Notes: a model not told the origin generated them from the letters alone. A DNA stretch of 64,000 nt from JBBWZH01 sp035544115 (GCA_963714145.1 OY970235.1:62001-126000); one strand, 5' to 3'; positions 51,222 through 60,667 are shown, counted from the stretch's first letter. Translations and numbers: made by a program.

Positions 51222-53303
51222 CTACTCGTACCGGACGGTGTCGGGTCGGGTCGTCGCGTCGAGCAGTGGCAGGGCCAGCGTCGAGAAGATCAGGGCGGCG
51301 AGCACCCCGCCGCCCACGTACCCGAAGACGTCGAGCCCCGGCCACCTCCACCCGACGTCACCCTGCCTGGCCGCGGCGTACGCGGTGACCAGGCCCAGCC
51401 CGACGCCGACCGCCGCGGTGCCCAGCATCGTCGCGGCGGTCTCGAGGAACACCAGCCGGCGCAGTTCGCCCAGCCGCAGGCCGGACGCGCGCAGCAGCGC
51501 GAACGGTCGCCGCCGCTCGACCAGGCCGCCGATCATGCCGGCGGCGAGGCTGCACGCCCCGACCAGCAGCACGAACAGGCAGGCGACGCTCGCCAGCCGG
51601 CCGATGCCGGCGAAGAACAGGATGCCGGCGTCCGGGTCCCGGTCGGTGTGGATGATCGCGTTCGGGACCAGGTTGGCGGCCCGGGTGCGGACGCGGTTCT
51701 CGGCCGCCAGCGTGCCGTCGGTGCGGATGTAGACCTCGGCGACCGCCATGCTCTCCGCGCCCGGCCCCGGCTCGAACCGTCCGGAGTCTGCGGTGTGCGG
51801 GCACGGGACGTACCGCACCCGGGACAGCTCCGCACACGACACCATGAACCCGCCGGTGCCGCGGGCCAGCACGGTCGGCCCGGCGCGGAGCGGGGCGACC
51901 TGGTCGGCCGGCACGCCGCCGGTGACAACCTGGACCACGCCCGGCCGCAGCCGCACCGCCCCGGCCTCGTCGGGTGGCCGGAACTGGTCGACCGTGCTGC
52001 CGATGTACGTGATCACCCACGCGGCCAGCACCACGCCGCTGACCGCGCGGAACGTGGCGCGCGGGTCCGCGGCGATCCGGCGGGCGGCGAGCAGCCCCGG
52101 TACCCGCCGGCTGATCCGGGCCAGACCGCGTCCGGCGAGCAGGCACAGCCACGGCCCGACCAGCACGAAGCCGACGATCGTCAGGACGGCGAACAGCGGC
52201 GCCAGGCGGTCCAGCGTGTCGCTGCCGACCGTCGCCCGCAGCGGGCCGAGGGCGAGCTGGCCGCCGATGCCGGCGACGATGGGCAGAGCGTGCCAGGCCG
52301 GCGGTGCCGGCCGGCTGCCGCGCCGGCTGATCCCCAGCGGACTGACCTGTACCCGGCGCAGCGACGCGATCGTCGTCAGCGTCACGATGGCCGGCGCGCC
52401 GACCAGGACCAGCACGAGAATCCACCGGGCGACGGTGACGTCCTCGCGGAAGAACCGCCCGCCCTGGAAGGTCACCGTCGCCGCCAGCAGCCGCCGGCCC
52501 GCCTCGTAGGCCGCCCAGGCCAGGGCTGAACCCGCCACCGCGGCGATCCCGGCTTCGGCCGCGGCCAGGACCGCGGTCTGCAGCCGCGTCGCGCCGACGA
52601 GGCGGATCGCCGCGAGCCGCTGCTCCCGCCGGGCCGCGGCGACCCGGGTGACCATCACGATGAGGATGACGACCGGGACGAGCAGCAGCACCGTGCCGAT
52701 CAGCAGCATCAACCGGAGGAAGTAGAAGTACGCGAAGCCGTTCGGGATCGTGTCGAACCCCCGGACCTCCTGCACCGACCCGACGCCCCGCAGCTGGCCC
52801 GGGGTGCGGCCGACGATCGCGACGAGCTCGTTCGAGTGGGCCAGGCCCGGGTCGCCGATCGTCATCGTCACCCGGCCGGGGAACCGGTCCCGGAGCTGAT
52901 CGTCCGGTGTGGACTCGAGCAGCCGGCGCATCGCCGGCGAGGCCGCGACCTCGCCCGGCCCGGGCAGCCGGACCAGCCCCGGCGGCACGGGTGGGTCGGC
53001 ACCCAGCGCCGCGGCGTACGCGCGGGTCATCGGGGCGCCGTCGTAGTAGTCGCTCACGGCCAGGAACAGCGCGCTGTCGGCCGACTCCGCCGGTGGTTGC
53101 GGCCTTTCCCCGGCACCGCTGGCGACGTACGCGGCATCCTGCCAGCCGATCCGGTCCGCGCGTCCCTGCACCGCCGCCTGGCCGGTCAGGGCGAGCAGCA
53201 GCAGCGTGATGCCGACACCGACGGCGACCGCGGTGAAGGCGAGGCGGAGCAGCGCCTCACGGCCACCCGCGACGGCCAGCCGCAGCCCGAGTAGCAGACT
53301 CAT
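51222..53303 (-). CDS. ABC transporter permease, FtsX/MacB-like
   Basis: A 693-residue permease with eight to ten predicted membrane helices. N-terminal helix LLRLAFTAVAVGVGITLLLLAL, a long outer loop (MacB-like) after it, three helices with FYFLRLMLLIGTVLLLVPVV, and C-terminal FtsX unit LASVACLFVLLVGACSLAAGMIG, LVFLETAATMLGTAAVGVGL, GYVGGGVLAALIFSTLALPLL. Probably exports or mechanically couples rather than imports. ATG 53303 overlaps the ATPase stop (ATGA). Confidence 0.9.
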   Translation of the reverse strand: MSLLLGLRLAVAGGREALLRLAFTAVAVGVGITLLLLALTGQAAVQGRADRIGWQDAAYVASGAGERPQPPAESADSALFLAVSDYYDGAPMTRAYAAALGADPPVPPGLVRLPGPGEVAASPAMRRLLESTPDDQLRDRFPGRVTMTIGDPGLAHSNELVAIVGRTPGQLRGVGSVQEVRGFDTIPNGFAYFYFLRLMLLIGTVLLLVPVVILIVMVTRVAAARREQRLAAIRLVGATRLQTAVLAAAEAGIAAVAGSALAWAAYEAGRRLLAATVTFQGGRFFREDVTVARWILVLVLVGAPAIVTLTTIASLRRVQVSPLGISRRGSRPAPPAWHALPIVAGIGGQLALGPLRATVGSDTLDRLAPLFAVLTIVGFVLVGPWLCLLAGRGLARISRRVPGLLAARRIAADPRATFRAVSGVVLAAWVITYIGSTVDQFRPPDEAGAVRLRPGVVQVVTGGVPADQVAPLRAGPTVLARGTGGFMVSCAELSRVRYVPCPHTADSGRFEPGPGAESMAVAEVYIRTDGTLAAENRVRTRAANLVPNAIIHTDRDPDAGILFFAGIGRLASVACLFVLLVGACSLAAGMIGGLVERRRPFALLRASGLRLGELRRLVFLETAATMLGTAAVGVGLGLVTAYAAARQGDVGWRWPGLDVFGYVGGGVLAALIFSTLALPLLDATTRPDTVRYE

Positions 53304-53977
53304 CCCGCCCCGACCCGCAGGGCGTCGACACCGTCCCGCACGAGCACCGTCCGGTCGGCGTACCCGGCCACGCGTGGCTCGTGCGTCACCATCAGCACGC
53401 TGCTGCCCTGCGCCCGGGCCGCGTCCACGAGCAGTTCCATCACCTGGTCGGCCGCGACGGAGTCGAGCGCGCCGGTCGGCTCGTCCGCGAACACGATCTT
53501 CGGGTTCGCGATCAGGGCCCGCGCCAGGGCGATCCGCTGGCCCTGACCGCCGGAGAGCTCGCCGGGCAGCCGGCCGCCGAGCCCGTCCAGGCCGAGCCGG
53601 GGCAGCCAGGCGCTGGCCGCCGCGAGCGCCGGCTTCCGGCGCAGCCCGGTCAACAGCAGCGGGAGCGCGATGTTCTCCACCGCCGGCAGCTCCGGCACCA
53701 ACTGTCCAAACTGGAACACGAAGCCGAACACGGTACGGCGCAGGTTGGTCCGATCGCGGTCCGGCAGCTGGTCGATGCGCCGGCCGGCGAAGTGCACCTG
53801 GCCGGACTCGGGCGCGAGAATGCCGGCGAGGCAGTGCAGCAGGGTCGACTTGCCGGAGCCGCTCGGCCCCATCACCGCGACGATCTCGCCCTCGTCCAGG
53901 GTGATGCTCGCACCGCGCAGCGCCTCGACCACCCCGAACCACTTGTGCAGGTCACGCCCGACCAGGACCGGGGGCAT
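53300..53977 (-). CDS. ABC transporter ATP-binding protein, MacB/LolD type
   Basis: A 225-residue ATPase: Walker A AVMGPSGSGKSTLLHCLAGI, Q loop VFQFGQLVPELPA, signature ELSGGQGQRIALARAL, Walker B IVFADEPTGALDSVAADQV and H loop MVTHEPRVAGYAD. Works with the following FtsX-type permease. Its start overlaps the end of the padR gene by 26 bases, so repressor and transporter form one operon. Confidence 0.93.
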   Translation of the reverse strand: MPPVLVGRDLHKWFGVVEALRGASITLDEGEIVAVMGPSGSGKSTLLHCLAGILAPESGQVHFAGRRIDQLPDRDRTNLRRTVFGFVFQFGQLVPELPAVENIALPLLLTGLRRKPALAAASAWLPRLGLDGLGGRLPGELSGGQGQRIALARALIANPKIVFADEPTGALDSVAADQVMELLVDAARAQGSSVLMVTHEPRVAGYADRTVLVRDGVDALRVGAG

Positions 53978-54500
53978 CGCGCACCTCCTCGGCCAGCGTC
54001 GCCAACCGGGACACCGTGTGGTCGATCCACCGCAGGTCCGCCTCGATGTGGAAGAGCTGGTAGTCGGCGAGCAACGCGTCCTGCGTGGTCGCCGCGGTAC
54101 GGCGGGCGGTCGTCAGCGCCTTCATGGCGGCCAGGTGCCTGGCCCGCTGCGTGTCGAGGAAGTGCTCCGCCGACCGGCCGGACAGCAGCGCCAGCACGAC
54201 CTTGGTGAACAGCACTGTCTGGAGCTGCGGCTGCGGCTCTTCCGGCTCGCCGAGCCAGGTGGCCAGGTCGGTCACCCCGTCCGGGGTGATGGAGTAGCGC
54301 GTCCGGTCCGGCCCGGCGCCGGCCTCGACGCCGGCAACCTCGACCAGACCGTCCCGGACGAGCTGCGCCAGCGTGCGGTAGACCTGCCCGAACCGGATCG
54401 GCTTCGCCCCGCCGAACCGGCGATCGTAGGACTGCTTCAGGTCGTAGCCGTGTCGCGCGGACTCCTCGAGAAGCCCCAGCACGGCGTAGGGCACCGTCAT
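53952..54500 (-). CDS. PadR family transcriptional regulator
   Basis: A 182-residue repressor with the PadR winged helix (VPYAVLGLLEESARHGYDLKQSYDRRFG, FGQVYRTLAQLVRDGLVEVAG, RTRYSITPDGVTDLATWLGEP) and a C-terminal helical dimerisation part (LLADYQLFHIEADLRWIDHTVSRL). Start ATG 54500; 10 bases upstream is a symmetric site, the presumed operator for self-regulation and for the downstream transporter. Confidence 0.92.
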   Translation of the reverse strand: MTVPYAVLGLLEESARHGYDLKQSYDRRFGGAKPIRFGQVYRTLAQLVRDGLVEVAGVEAGAGPDRTRYSITPDGVTDLATWLGEPEEPQPQLQTVLFTKVVLALLSGRSAEHFLDTQRARHLAAMKALTTARRTAATTQDALLADYQLFHIEADLRWIDHTVSRLATLAEEVRDAPGPGRA

Positions 54501-54509
54501 GCCGCGCAA

Positions 54510-54526
54510 TATACTCACCGAGTATA
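54510..54526 (-). promoter_or_regulatory. Perfect inverted repeat, probable PadR operator
   Basis: TATACTCACCGAGTATA: 7-base arms (54510-54516, 54520-54526) with 3-base spacer, in an AT-rich patch just before the padR start. Symmetric ATACTC/GAGTAT sites are typical of PadR-type regulators of ABC exporters. Confidence 0.7.
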
Positions 54527-54604
54527 CCCAATGGAAATAGCTCACCGGGATCGCGGCGGCCCGAATTGGACGTCAGGCAAGCCCGTGCCGTGGAAGGCCG
54601 CCCG

Positions 54605-54779
54605 ATGTCGAACACTCACTCGTACGGCAGCCCTGCCGCCTTCCGCCGTGCCTGCCTTGACCGACAAGCTGAGGGCCAAGACGAGGTCGAGTCGGTGGAC
54701 CCTGCCGCAACTCCAGCGGCAGATGGCCTACGACCGCCTGCGGCACCTGGGATCCGGTGCGGCGCGCTGGGCCGCATGA
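54605..54779 (+). pseudogene. Frameshifted fragment of AbiEii-type toxin
   Basis: ATG 54605 gives S-Y-G-S-P-A-A-F-R-R-A; continuing four bases later in the next frame gives LTDKLRAKTRSSRWTLPQLQ then RQMAYDRL, the usual start of AbiEii/AbiGii nucleotidyltransferase toxins. A duplicated TGCC at about 54649-54656 explains the shift. The sequence then becomes unrelated and stops at 54779; the nucleotidyltransferase core is lost and no AbiEi antitoxin gene is present. Confidence 0.5.
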
Positions 54780-54939
54780 GGCCGCTGCGAGCTGTCCGAA
54801 CGTTGCGGTGAGCTGAGGATGAGGTTGAGACCGCGTGGCGGGGGGCGCGCCGCGCGGTAGTGCCTGCCCTGTTCCGGGCGCGGCCACGGGTAGCGTGGTC
54901 GACCGCAATGCCGAGGCGCGGTGTTTCCCGGGGAGTGGT

Positions 54940-57900
54940 GTGGCCGAGCTGATGATCTCCGCGGCGGAGGCGGATCTGCACCGGGTGGTGGGCACGTCTG
55001 CGTTCCTGCGGGGGCGGATGCACGTCGAGCAGGGCGACGTGGTGACGGCGCAGTGGCATCCGGAGAGCGGCCGGACCTTCGGCCAGGTGGGCTCCGGCGG
55101 CGCGGCGCACTCGGCGATCGCGACGGTGGACCGGACGCCGGCGGGCACGGTCAGCTCGCTGCGAAGCACCTGCACCTGCGATTCCGGCCCGGCCTGCCCA
55201 CATGCGGTCGCGCTGGTGCTGGCGACCATGCCAGCCTCGCCCGCTCCGCCGGCCGCCCGCCGGATCCCATCCTGGGAGCGCAGCCTGGCTCCGCTCGTCC
55301 AGGGCGGCGGGCCGCAACTGCCCGCTGAGCAGGCCGAGGTGGCGCTGCAGTTCGAATTGCTCGACATCCCGCCGGCCGGCGGCTCCACGAGAAGGCGGGC
55401 GCCGCGGATCGGGCTGCGCCCGGTCCTGCCGGGCCGCAACGGCGGCTGGGTGCGGACCGGCATCTCCTGGACGAACCTGAGCTACGCCCGGCACTCGCCG
55501 TCCGGGGCGTACGCCCGGCAGACACGGCTGCTCCAGGAGCTCCTGAAGCTCGCCGCGCACGCTTCCGGCGGCTACTACTACCACCAGCCGACCGTGCTGC
55601 TGGAGACGATCCACAGCCGCCGGGTCTGGGACCTGCTGGCCGAGGCCGGCGAACTCGGCCTGCCGCTGGTCCAGACCGGCAAGTGGGCCAGGCCGGTGAC
55701 GCTTCTCGCCGAGCCCGCCCAGGTGGGCCTGGGCGTCCGCCGTGACGCCGCCGGCCTGGAGTTGGAGCCAAGGCTGCTGGCCGGTGGCGCGGAGATAGTC
55801 GCGGGCTCGTCGCTGCTGCTGGGCGAGCCAGCCCACGGGATCGCCTGGTGGCAGACGCTGGACGAGGCGCAGCCGCAGCCGAAGGACCGGGTCCTGCGGC
55901 TGGCGCCGCTGGCTGGCACGGTCGACCCGGACGTACGGCGGCTGCTCGGCGGCGGGTCGCTGCGGGTGCCGAGCCGGGACGAGGACAGGTTCCTGCGCGA
56001 CTACTACCCGGTGCTCCGGCGGCGGGTGAGCGTCGTGCCGGCCGACAGGTCGGTGCATCTCCCGCAGGCCCACCCGCCGGTGCTGGCGGTGACGGTCGAA
56101 CGCCTGGACGGGCACCGGGTGGCGGTCTCCTGGGAGTGGGTGTACGCGCTCGGGGAGGTCCGGCACGCCGAGCCGCTGTGGCCGGGAGCGGTGGTCCGGG
56201 CCGATCGCGATCTGGCGGCCGAGGCGGAGGTCGTCCGGCGGGTGACGGCGGCGGCGGGGGCGGTACCCGGCCTGCTGGTCGACTCCCCGGACGGCGGCCG
56301 GCTCGCGCCGGCGGTGACCCTGTCCGGGATGGACACGGTCCGGCTGCTGACCGCCGTTCTCCCGGCGCTGGAGCAACTCCCGGACGTCGAGGTCACCGTC
56401 GTGCTCGACGGCGTGGACGGCTCCGGGCCGGACTACCGGGAGGCCACCGCGCCGCCGGTCGTCCATTTCGGCAGCGGCGAGCCGGCCGGCGAGGCGGCCG
56501 CCGGCGACTGGTTCGACCTGTCGGTCTCGGTGCTGGTGGACGGCGAGGAGGTCCCGTTCAGCAGCCTGTTCGTGGCCCTGGCGCAGGGCGAGGAATGGCT
56601 GGTCCTGCCCAGCGGCACGTACTTCAGCCTGGACCGCGACGAGCTTCGGCAGCTCGCCACGCTGATCGAGGAGGCGCGGGCGCTGCAGGACGCGCCGGAC
56701 GGGATGGTCCGGCTCAGCCGGTTCCAGGCCAGCCTGTGGGCCGAGCTGGAGCGGATCGGCGTGGTCGACGGCCAGGCGGCGGCGTGGCAGGAGTCGGTGC
56801 GGTCGCTCACATCGGCCGCCGCCCTGGCCGAGATCCCGGCGCCGGACGGGTTGCTGGCCACGTTGCGGCCGTACCAGCTGGCCGGCTTCAACTGGCTCGC
56901 CGCCCTGTTCCGGCACCGCCTCGGCGGGATCCTGGCCGACGACATGGGGCTGGGCAAGACGCTGCAGGCGCTGGCTCTGGTCTGCTACGCCCGCGAGCAG
57001 GGCCTGGCGGAGGAGCCGTTCCTGGTGCTGGCGCCGACCAGCGTGGTGGCCAACTGGGCGGCCGAGGCGGCGCGTTTCGCGCCCGGCCTGAAAGTGGCGG
57101 CAATGACCGAGACCCGGGCCCGCCGAGGCTCCGGCCTGGCCGAGGTTGCCGCCGCGGCCGATGTCGTCGTGACCTCGTACACGCTGTTCCGGCTGGAGTA
57201 CACCGACTACGAGGCGGTGCGCTGGGCCGGCCTGGTACTGGACGAGGCGCAGTTCGTGAAGAACCACCAGTCGCAGAGCTACCAGTGCGTGAAGCGACTT
57301 CCGGCCCCGGTCAAACTCGCGATGACCGGGACGCCGATGGAGAACAACCTGATGGAACTGTGGTCGCTGCTGTCGATCACCGCGCCCGGGCTGTTCCCGA
57401 GCCCGGCCCGCTTCACCGACTACTACCGGACCCCGATCGAGAAGGAGCGCAACGCCGACCTACTGGCGCAGTTGCGCCGCCGGGTCCGGCCGCTGATGCT
57501 GCGGCGGACCAAGGAGCAGGTGGCCACCGACCTGCCGGCGAAGCAGGAGCAGGTCATCGAGTTGGCGCTGACCCCCCGGCACAGCCGGATCTACCAGACC
57601 TACCTGCAGCGTGAGCGGCAGAAGGTGCTCGGCCTGCTCGGCGATCTGGCGAAGAACCGGTTCGAGATCTTCCGGTCGCTGACCCTGCTCCGCCAGGCCG
57701 CCCTCGACGTGTCCCTGGTCGACCCGCAGCACGCCAAGGTGCCGTCCACCAAGCTGGACGCGATGATGGAACGGGTCGCCGACATCGCCGCCGACGGCCA
57801 CCGCACGCTGATCTTCAGCCAGTTCACCCGCTTCCTCGACGTGGCCCGCCGCCGTCTGGATGCCGCTGGCATCGCGTACTGCTACCTCGACGGCTCCACC

Positions 57901-58248
57901 CGCAACCGCGCCGCGGTGATCGCGGAGTTCAAGAGTGGCGCCGCCCCGGTGTTCCTGATCAGCCTCAAGGCCGGCGGCTTCGGGCTGAACCTGACCGAAG
58001 CCGACTACTGCATCCTGCTGGACCCCTGGTGGAACCCGGCCACGGAGGCCCAGGCCGTCGACCGCATCCACCGGATCGGCCAGACCAGGAACGTGATGGT
58101 CTACCGCCTGGTCGCCACCGACACCATCGAGGAGAAGGTGATGGCGCTCAAGGCCGCCAAGGGCGCGCTCTTCGCCAGCGTCATGGGCGACGGCGCATTC
58201 GAGTCCGCGGCCCTGAGCGCCGCGGACATCCGCAGCCTGCTGGAGTAG
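54940..58248 (+). CDS. SWIM zinc-finger SNF2 family helicase
   Basis: A 1,102-residue ATPase. N-terminal SWIM motif CTCDSGPACPHAVAL (CxC...CxH) binds zinc. C-terminal SNF2 core: GGILADDMGLGKTLQALAL (Walker A), VLAPTSVVANWAAEA, LVLDEAQFVKN (DEAQ box), AMTGTPMENNLMELWSLL, LIFSQFTRFLDVARRRL, LISLKAGGFGLNLTEADYC and QAVDRIHRIGQTRNVMVYRL. Likely DNA translocase in repair or chromatin remodelling; related HepA-type proteins recycle RNA polymerase. GTG 54940 is preferred for its GGGAG; GTG 54835 would add 35 unrelated residues. Confidence 0.93.
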   Translation: MAELMISAAEADLHRVVGTSAFLRGRMHVEQGDVVTAQWHPESGRTFGQVGSGGAAHSAIATVDRTPAGTVSSLRSTCTCDSGPACPHAVALVLATMPASPAPPAARRIPSWERSLAPLVQGGGPQLPAEQAEVALQFELLDIPPAGGSTRRRAPRIGLRPVLPGRNGGWVRTGISWTNLSYARHSPSGAYARQTRLLQELLKLAAHASGGYYYHQPTVLLETIHSRRVWDLLAEAGELGLPLVQTGKWARPVTLLAEPAQVGLGVRRDAAGLELEPRLLAGGAEIVAGSSLLLGEPAHGIAWWQTLDEAQPQPKDRVLRLAPLAGTVDPDVRRLLGGGSLRVPSRDEDRFLRDYYPVLRRRVSVVPADRSVHLPQAHPPVLAVTVERLDGHRVAVSWEWVYALGEVRHAEPLWPGAVVRADRDLAAEAEVVRRVTAAAGAVPGLLVDSPDGGRLAPAVTLSGMDTVRLLTAVLPALEQLPDVEVTVVLDGVDGSGPDYREATAPPVVHFGSGEPAGEAAAGDWFDLSVSVLVDGEEVPFSSLFVALAQGEEWLVLPSGTYFSLDRDELRQLATLIEEARALQDAPDGMVRLSRFQASLWAELERIGVVDGQAAAWQESVRSLTSAAALAEIPAPDGLLATLRPYQLAGFNWLAALFRHRLGGILADDMGLGKTLQALALVCYAREQGLAEEPFLVLAPTSVVANWAAEAARFAPGLKVAAMTETRARRGSGLAEVAAAADVVVTSYTLFRLEYTDYEAVRWAGLVLDEAQFVKNHQSQSYQCVKRLPAPVKLAMTGTPMENNLMELWSLLSITAPGLFPSPARFTDYYRTPIEKERNADLLAQLRRRVRPLMLRRTKEQVATDLPAKQEQVIELALTPRHSRIYQTYLQRERQKVLGLLGDLAKNRFEIFRSLTLLRQAALDVSLVDPQHAKVPSTKLDAMMERVADIAADGHRTLIFSQFTRFLDVARRRLDAAGIAYCYLDGSTRNRAAVIAEFKSGAAPVFLISLKAGGFGLNLTEADYCILLDPWWNPATEAQAVDRIHRIGQTRNVMVYRLVATDTIEEKVMALKAAKGALFASVMGDGAFESAALSAADIRSLLE

Positions 58249-58269
58249 CCGGCGTGGCCACTGCCGGGT

Positions 58270-58737
58270 TCAGTGCGGTGGGTCGGGTGGTGCGGGTCGG
58301 TGCGGGTGCAGGGCGACGAGGGTCAGTGCGTCGAGCACCCGCCACCAGTCGGCCTCGGTCGGCTCGCGGTGCAGCGCTGGGCCCACCTGGGCGAGTAGAT
58401 CCACCAGGGCGCCGGCGACCTCGGCCGGGTCACGGTCGGGCCCGGCGAGCTCGGCGGTGAGCTGCCGGAAGCGGGTGCTGCGGGCCAGCCGTACCAGCGC
58501 CGCGGGCGGTCCGGGCCGGGCCGGTGCCGGGTGGGAGCCGGGTGGGCCGAGATCGAGGGTCAGTTCGGTGCCGAGCGCGCGGGCCAGGCGGTCCAGGGCG
58601 GCGACGGTGGGGTTGCCGCGCCCGTTCTCCAGGTTCGCGATGTAGGGGACCGACAGGCCCGCTTCGGCGGCGACCGAGGCGACCGTGCGCCCGGCGCCGG
58701 CGCGTAGTGCGCGCAGCCGGCGCCCCAGCGTCTCCAC
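58270..58737 (-). CDS. XRE family transcriptional regulator
   Basis: A 155-residue regulator: HTH_XRE (LGRRLRALRAGAGRTVASVAAEAGLSVPYIANLENGRGNPTVAALDRLARALG), then a C-terminal helical part of unknown type. Start GTG 58737. Divergent from an MFS transporter gene 84 bases away; operator-like repeats lie between. Confidence 0.88.
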   Translation of the reverse strand: METLGRRLRALRAGAGRTVASVAAEAGLSVPYIANLENGRGNPTVAALDRLARALGTELTLDLGPPGSHPAPARPGPPAALVRLARSTRFRQLTAELAGPDRDPAEVAGALVDLLAQVGPALHREPTEADWWRVLDALTLVALHPHRPAPPDPPH

Positions 58738-58766
58738 GCCGCGCAGCCTATCTTGCCAGAACTCGA

Positions 58767-58808
58767 ATCGCCATTTATGTTCTGTGGCAAGTGTGTTCTG
58801 TGAGAACA
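58767..58808. promoter_or_regulatory. Operator-like repeats between XRE and MFS genes
   Basis: Perfect inverted repeat TGTTCT (58794-58799) GTG AGAACA (58803-58808). A second TGTTCTGTG occurs at 58778-58786, 16 bases before the first as a direct repeat, and CAGAAC at about 58767-58772 pairs with it over a longer distance. The AT-rich stretch between probably holds both promoters. Two binding sites for the XRE protein are likely. Confidence 0.55.
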
Positions 58809-58821
58809 GAGGCTGGGTCGA

Positions 58822-60006
58822 GTGTTCCAGGCGCTCCGGGTGCGTGACTTCAGGTTGCTGTGGTCCGCGCGCCTGGTCAGCGCGATGGGGTCCTGGCTGC
58901 TCGTTATCGCGGTACCCGCGCACGTGCTCGCGGCGACCGGCTCGCCGTCGGCGACCGGCCTCGTGCTCGCCGCCGAGTACCTGCCGTTCCTGCTGCTCGG
59001 CCCGGCCGCCGGGGCGCTCGCCGACCGCGTCGACCGGCGCCGGTTGCTCATCGCGACCGACCTGGTCCGGGCCACCGCGATCGCCGGCCTGCTCGCCCCC
59101 GCCGCCGGACCGGCGCTGGTCTACGCCGCGGTGCTGGTCGAGAGCGCGGCCACCGCCGTGGCCCGGCCGGCGGGGCAGGCCCACCTGCCCGCCGTCGTCG
59201 GCACCGGCCGGTTGCTCAGCAGCGCGAACGCGCTCGGCGCGGTCACCGACGGCACCGTACGACTGGTCGGCGGGCCACTCGGCGCCGTGCTCCTGCTCGC
59301 GGTCGGCTTCCGGATGCTCGTCGGCATCGACATCGCGACCTACCTGGTGTCGGCGGGTGCGGTCGCGCTGACCCGGTCCCGGGGCCGGCCGAACGGTGCC
59401 GGCCAGCGCCCGTCCTTCCGCGCCGGCCTGCAGGTGCTCGGCCACTACCCGCTGGTGCGCGGGCTGTTGCCGGCCACCGGGGTCTTCCTGCTGGCCAACG
59501 CCGCGCTCAGCGCGCTGCTGGTACCGCTGGCCGTGCGCCACCTCGGCGGCCCGACCGCCGCCGGGCTCATCCTCTCGGCGCTCGGCGTCGGCTTCCTGGC
59601 CGGCGCACCCGTGCTCCGCGCGCTGGTCGACCGGGTCCCGATCCGCACCCTGCTCGGCGGCGCGCAGGCCGCCACCGCCGCCGGGTTCGCCGTCCTGGTG
59701 AACACCCGATCGGTGCCGGTCGCGCTCGCCGTCGCCGCCGCCCTCGGGGTCAGCGGCTCGGTGGTGTTCGGCGCCCCGCCCACCATCGTGCAACGCACCG
59801 TGCCCGGCGCCGCCCTCGGCCGCGTCACCGCGGTATTCGGCATCGTCGAGGCCGCGGCAACCCTCACCGGCGCCGTCGCCGGACCCCTCCTGGCGCAAGC
59901 CACCGGACTCGGCCGCACCGTCAACCTCGCCGCGGCCCTCACCCTGACCGCCGCGGCGGTCACCGCCCGGACCGTACCGCCGGCGCCGCCGGGCCGGCCC
60001 CCATGA
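58822..60006 (+). CDS. MFS transporter
   Basis: A 394-residue transporter with 11-12 hydrophobic segments, beginning VRDFRLLWSARLVSAMGSWLLVIAVPAHVL and containing the cytoplasmic loop motif ALADRVDRRRLLIATDLVRA (motif A). Resembles EntS/macrolide-type efflux proteins. Substrate unknown. GTG 58822 follows operator repeats by 13 bases; no clear Shine-Dalgarno. Probably controlled by the divergent XRE gene. Confidence 0.9.
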   Translation: MFQALRVRDFRLLWSARLVSAMGSWLLVIAVPAHVLAATGSPSATGLVLAAEYLPFLLLGPAAGALADRVDRRRLLIATDLVRATAIAGLLAPAAGPALVYAAVLVESAATAVARPAGQAHLPAVVGTGRLLSSANALGAVTDGTVRLVGGPLGAVLLLAVGFRMLVGIDIATYLVSAGAVALTRSRGRPNGAGQRPSFRAGLQVLGHYPLVRGLLPATGVFLLANAALSALLVPLAVRHLGGPTAAGLILSALGVGFLAGAPVLRALVDRVPIRTLLGGAQAATAAGFAVLVNTRSVPVALAVAAALGVSGSVVFGAPPTIVQRTVPGAALGRVTAVFGIVEAAATLTGAVAGPLLAQATGLGRTVNLAAALTLTAAAVTARTVPPAPPGRPP

Positions 60007-60123
60007 GGCCCCGCAGGTCCTGCGGCGGGCAGCCGAGCCCGCCCGGGAGCCCCGTCCGGCCGTGCCGCAACGATGGGGCCAACCGGCGGTGCACCGGTGC
60101 CGGTGGGGCAGAATGGCCCGGTC

Positions 60124-60579
60124 ATGGGAACGGGACGGGCATCGGCGACGCGGCTGGTACGCGCGCTGGTGGTGTTCGGCGCGTTGGGTGCGCTGCTGGT
60201 GATGCACGGCCTGGGCGCCGGACATCAGACGACGCTGCTCCCGGTCGCGCACGCCTCGGCAGCGGGGATGCCGGTCGGCGAACACCCCGCTGGTGACACC
60301 GGCCGCGCACCAGTTGGCGGGTTCAGCGCCGGTACGGCCGGGGCGGTGCCGGCCGGGGCGGTGGCCGCCGGGGTCGACTGTCCTGCCTGTGCGCACCAGG
60401 CCGGATGCGTCGCGGTCCTCCGCTCGGCTGTCTCGTCGGCCGTGTCGGTGTCCGTCGTCGCGGTGCTGGATCCGGCTGGCCGGCTGGTGTCCGGCCGGCC
60501 GGGGGCCGTCGTCGGGCGGCCCTGGCGTGGCCCACCCCGCCCGGGATCCCTTCCGGAGTTGTGCATCAGCCGGACGTGA
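60124..60579 (+). CDS. DUF6153 family membrane/secreted protein
   Basis: A 151-residue protein with an N-terminal hydrophobic helix (LVRALVVFGALGALLVMHGLG) and an outer part carrying CPACAHQAGC, a four-cysteine-like cluster seen in DUF6153 proteins. These commonly precede Met/His-rich lipoproteins in actinomycetes, as here, and a metal-related role is suspected. Start ATG 60124. Confidence 0.78.
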   Translation: MGTGRASATRLVRALVVFGALGALLVMHGLGAGHQTTLLPVAHASAAGMPVGEHPAGDTGRAPVGGFSAGTAGAVPAGAVAAGVDCPACAHQAGCVAVLRSAVSSAVSVSVVAVLDPAGRLVSGRPGAVVGRPWRGPPRPGSLPELCISRT

Positions 60580-60667
60580 CTGAGCCGCCCCGCCCTGCGC
60601 TGGCCTACCAGCCGCGGGCGCGGGCCTGCTGTCACGCCCTCGTGCACGATCCTCCGGAAGGAAACCC

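Noticed and set aside
54616..57267. Long minus-strand frame opposite the SNF2 helicase gene
   Set aside because: The plus strand carries a complete SWIM-SNF2 protein; the antisense frame is low complexity with no motif.
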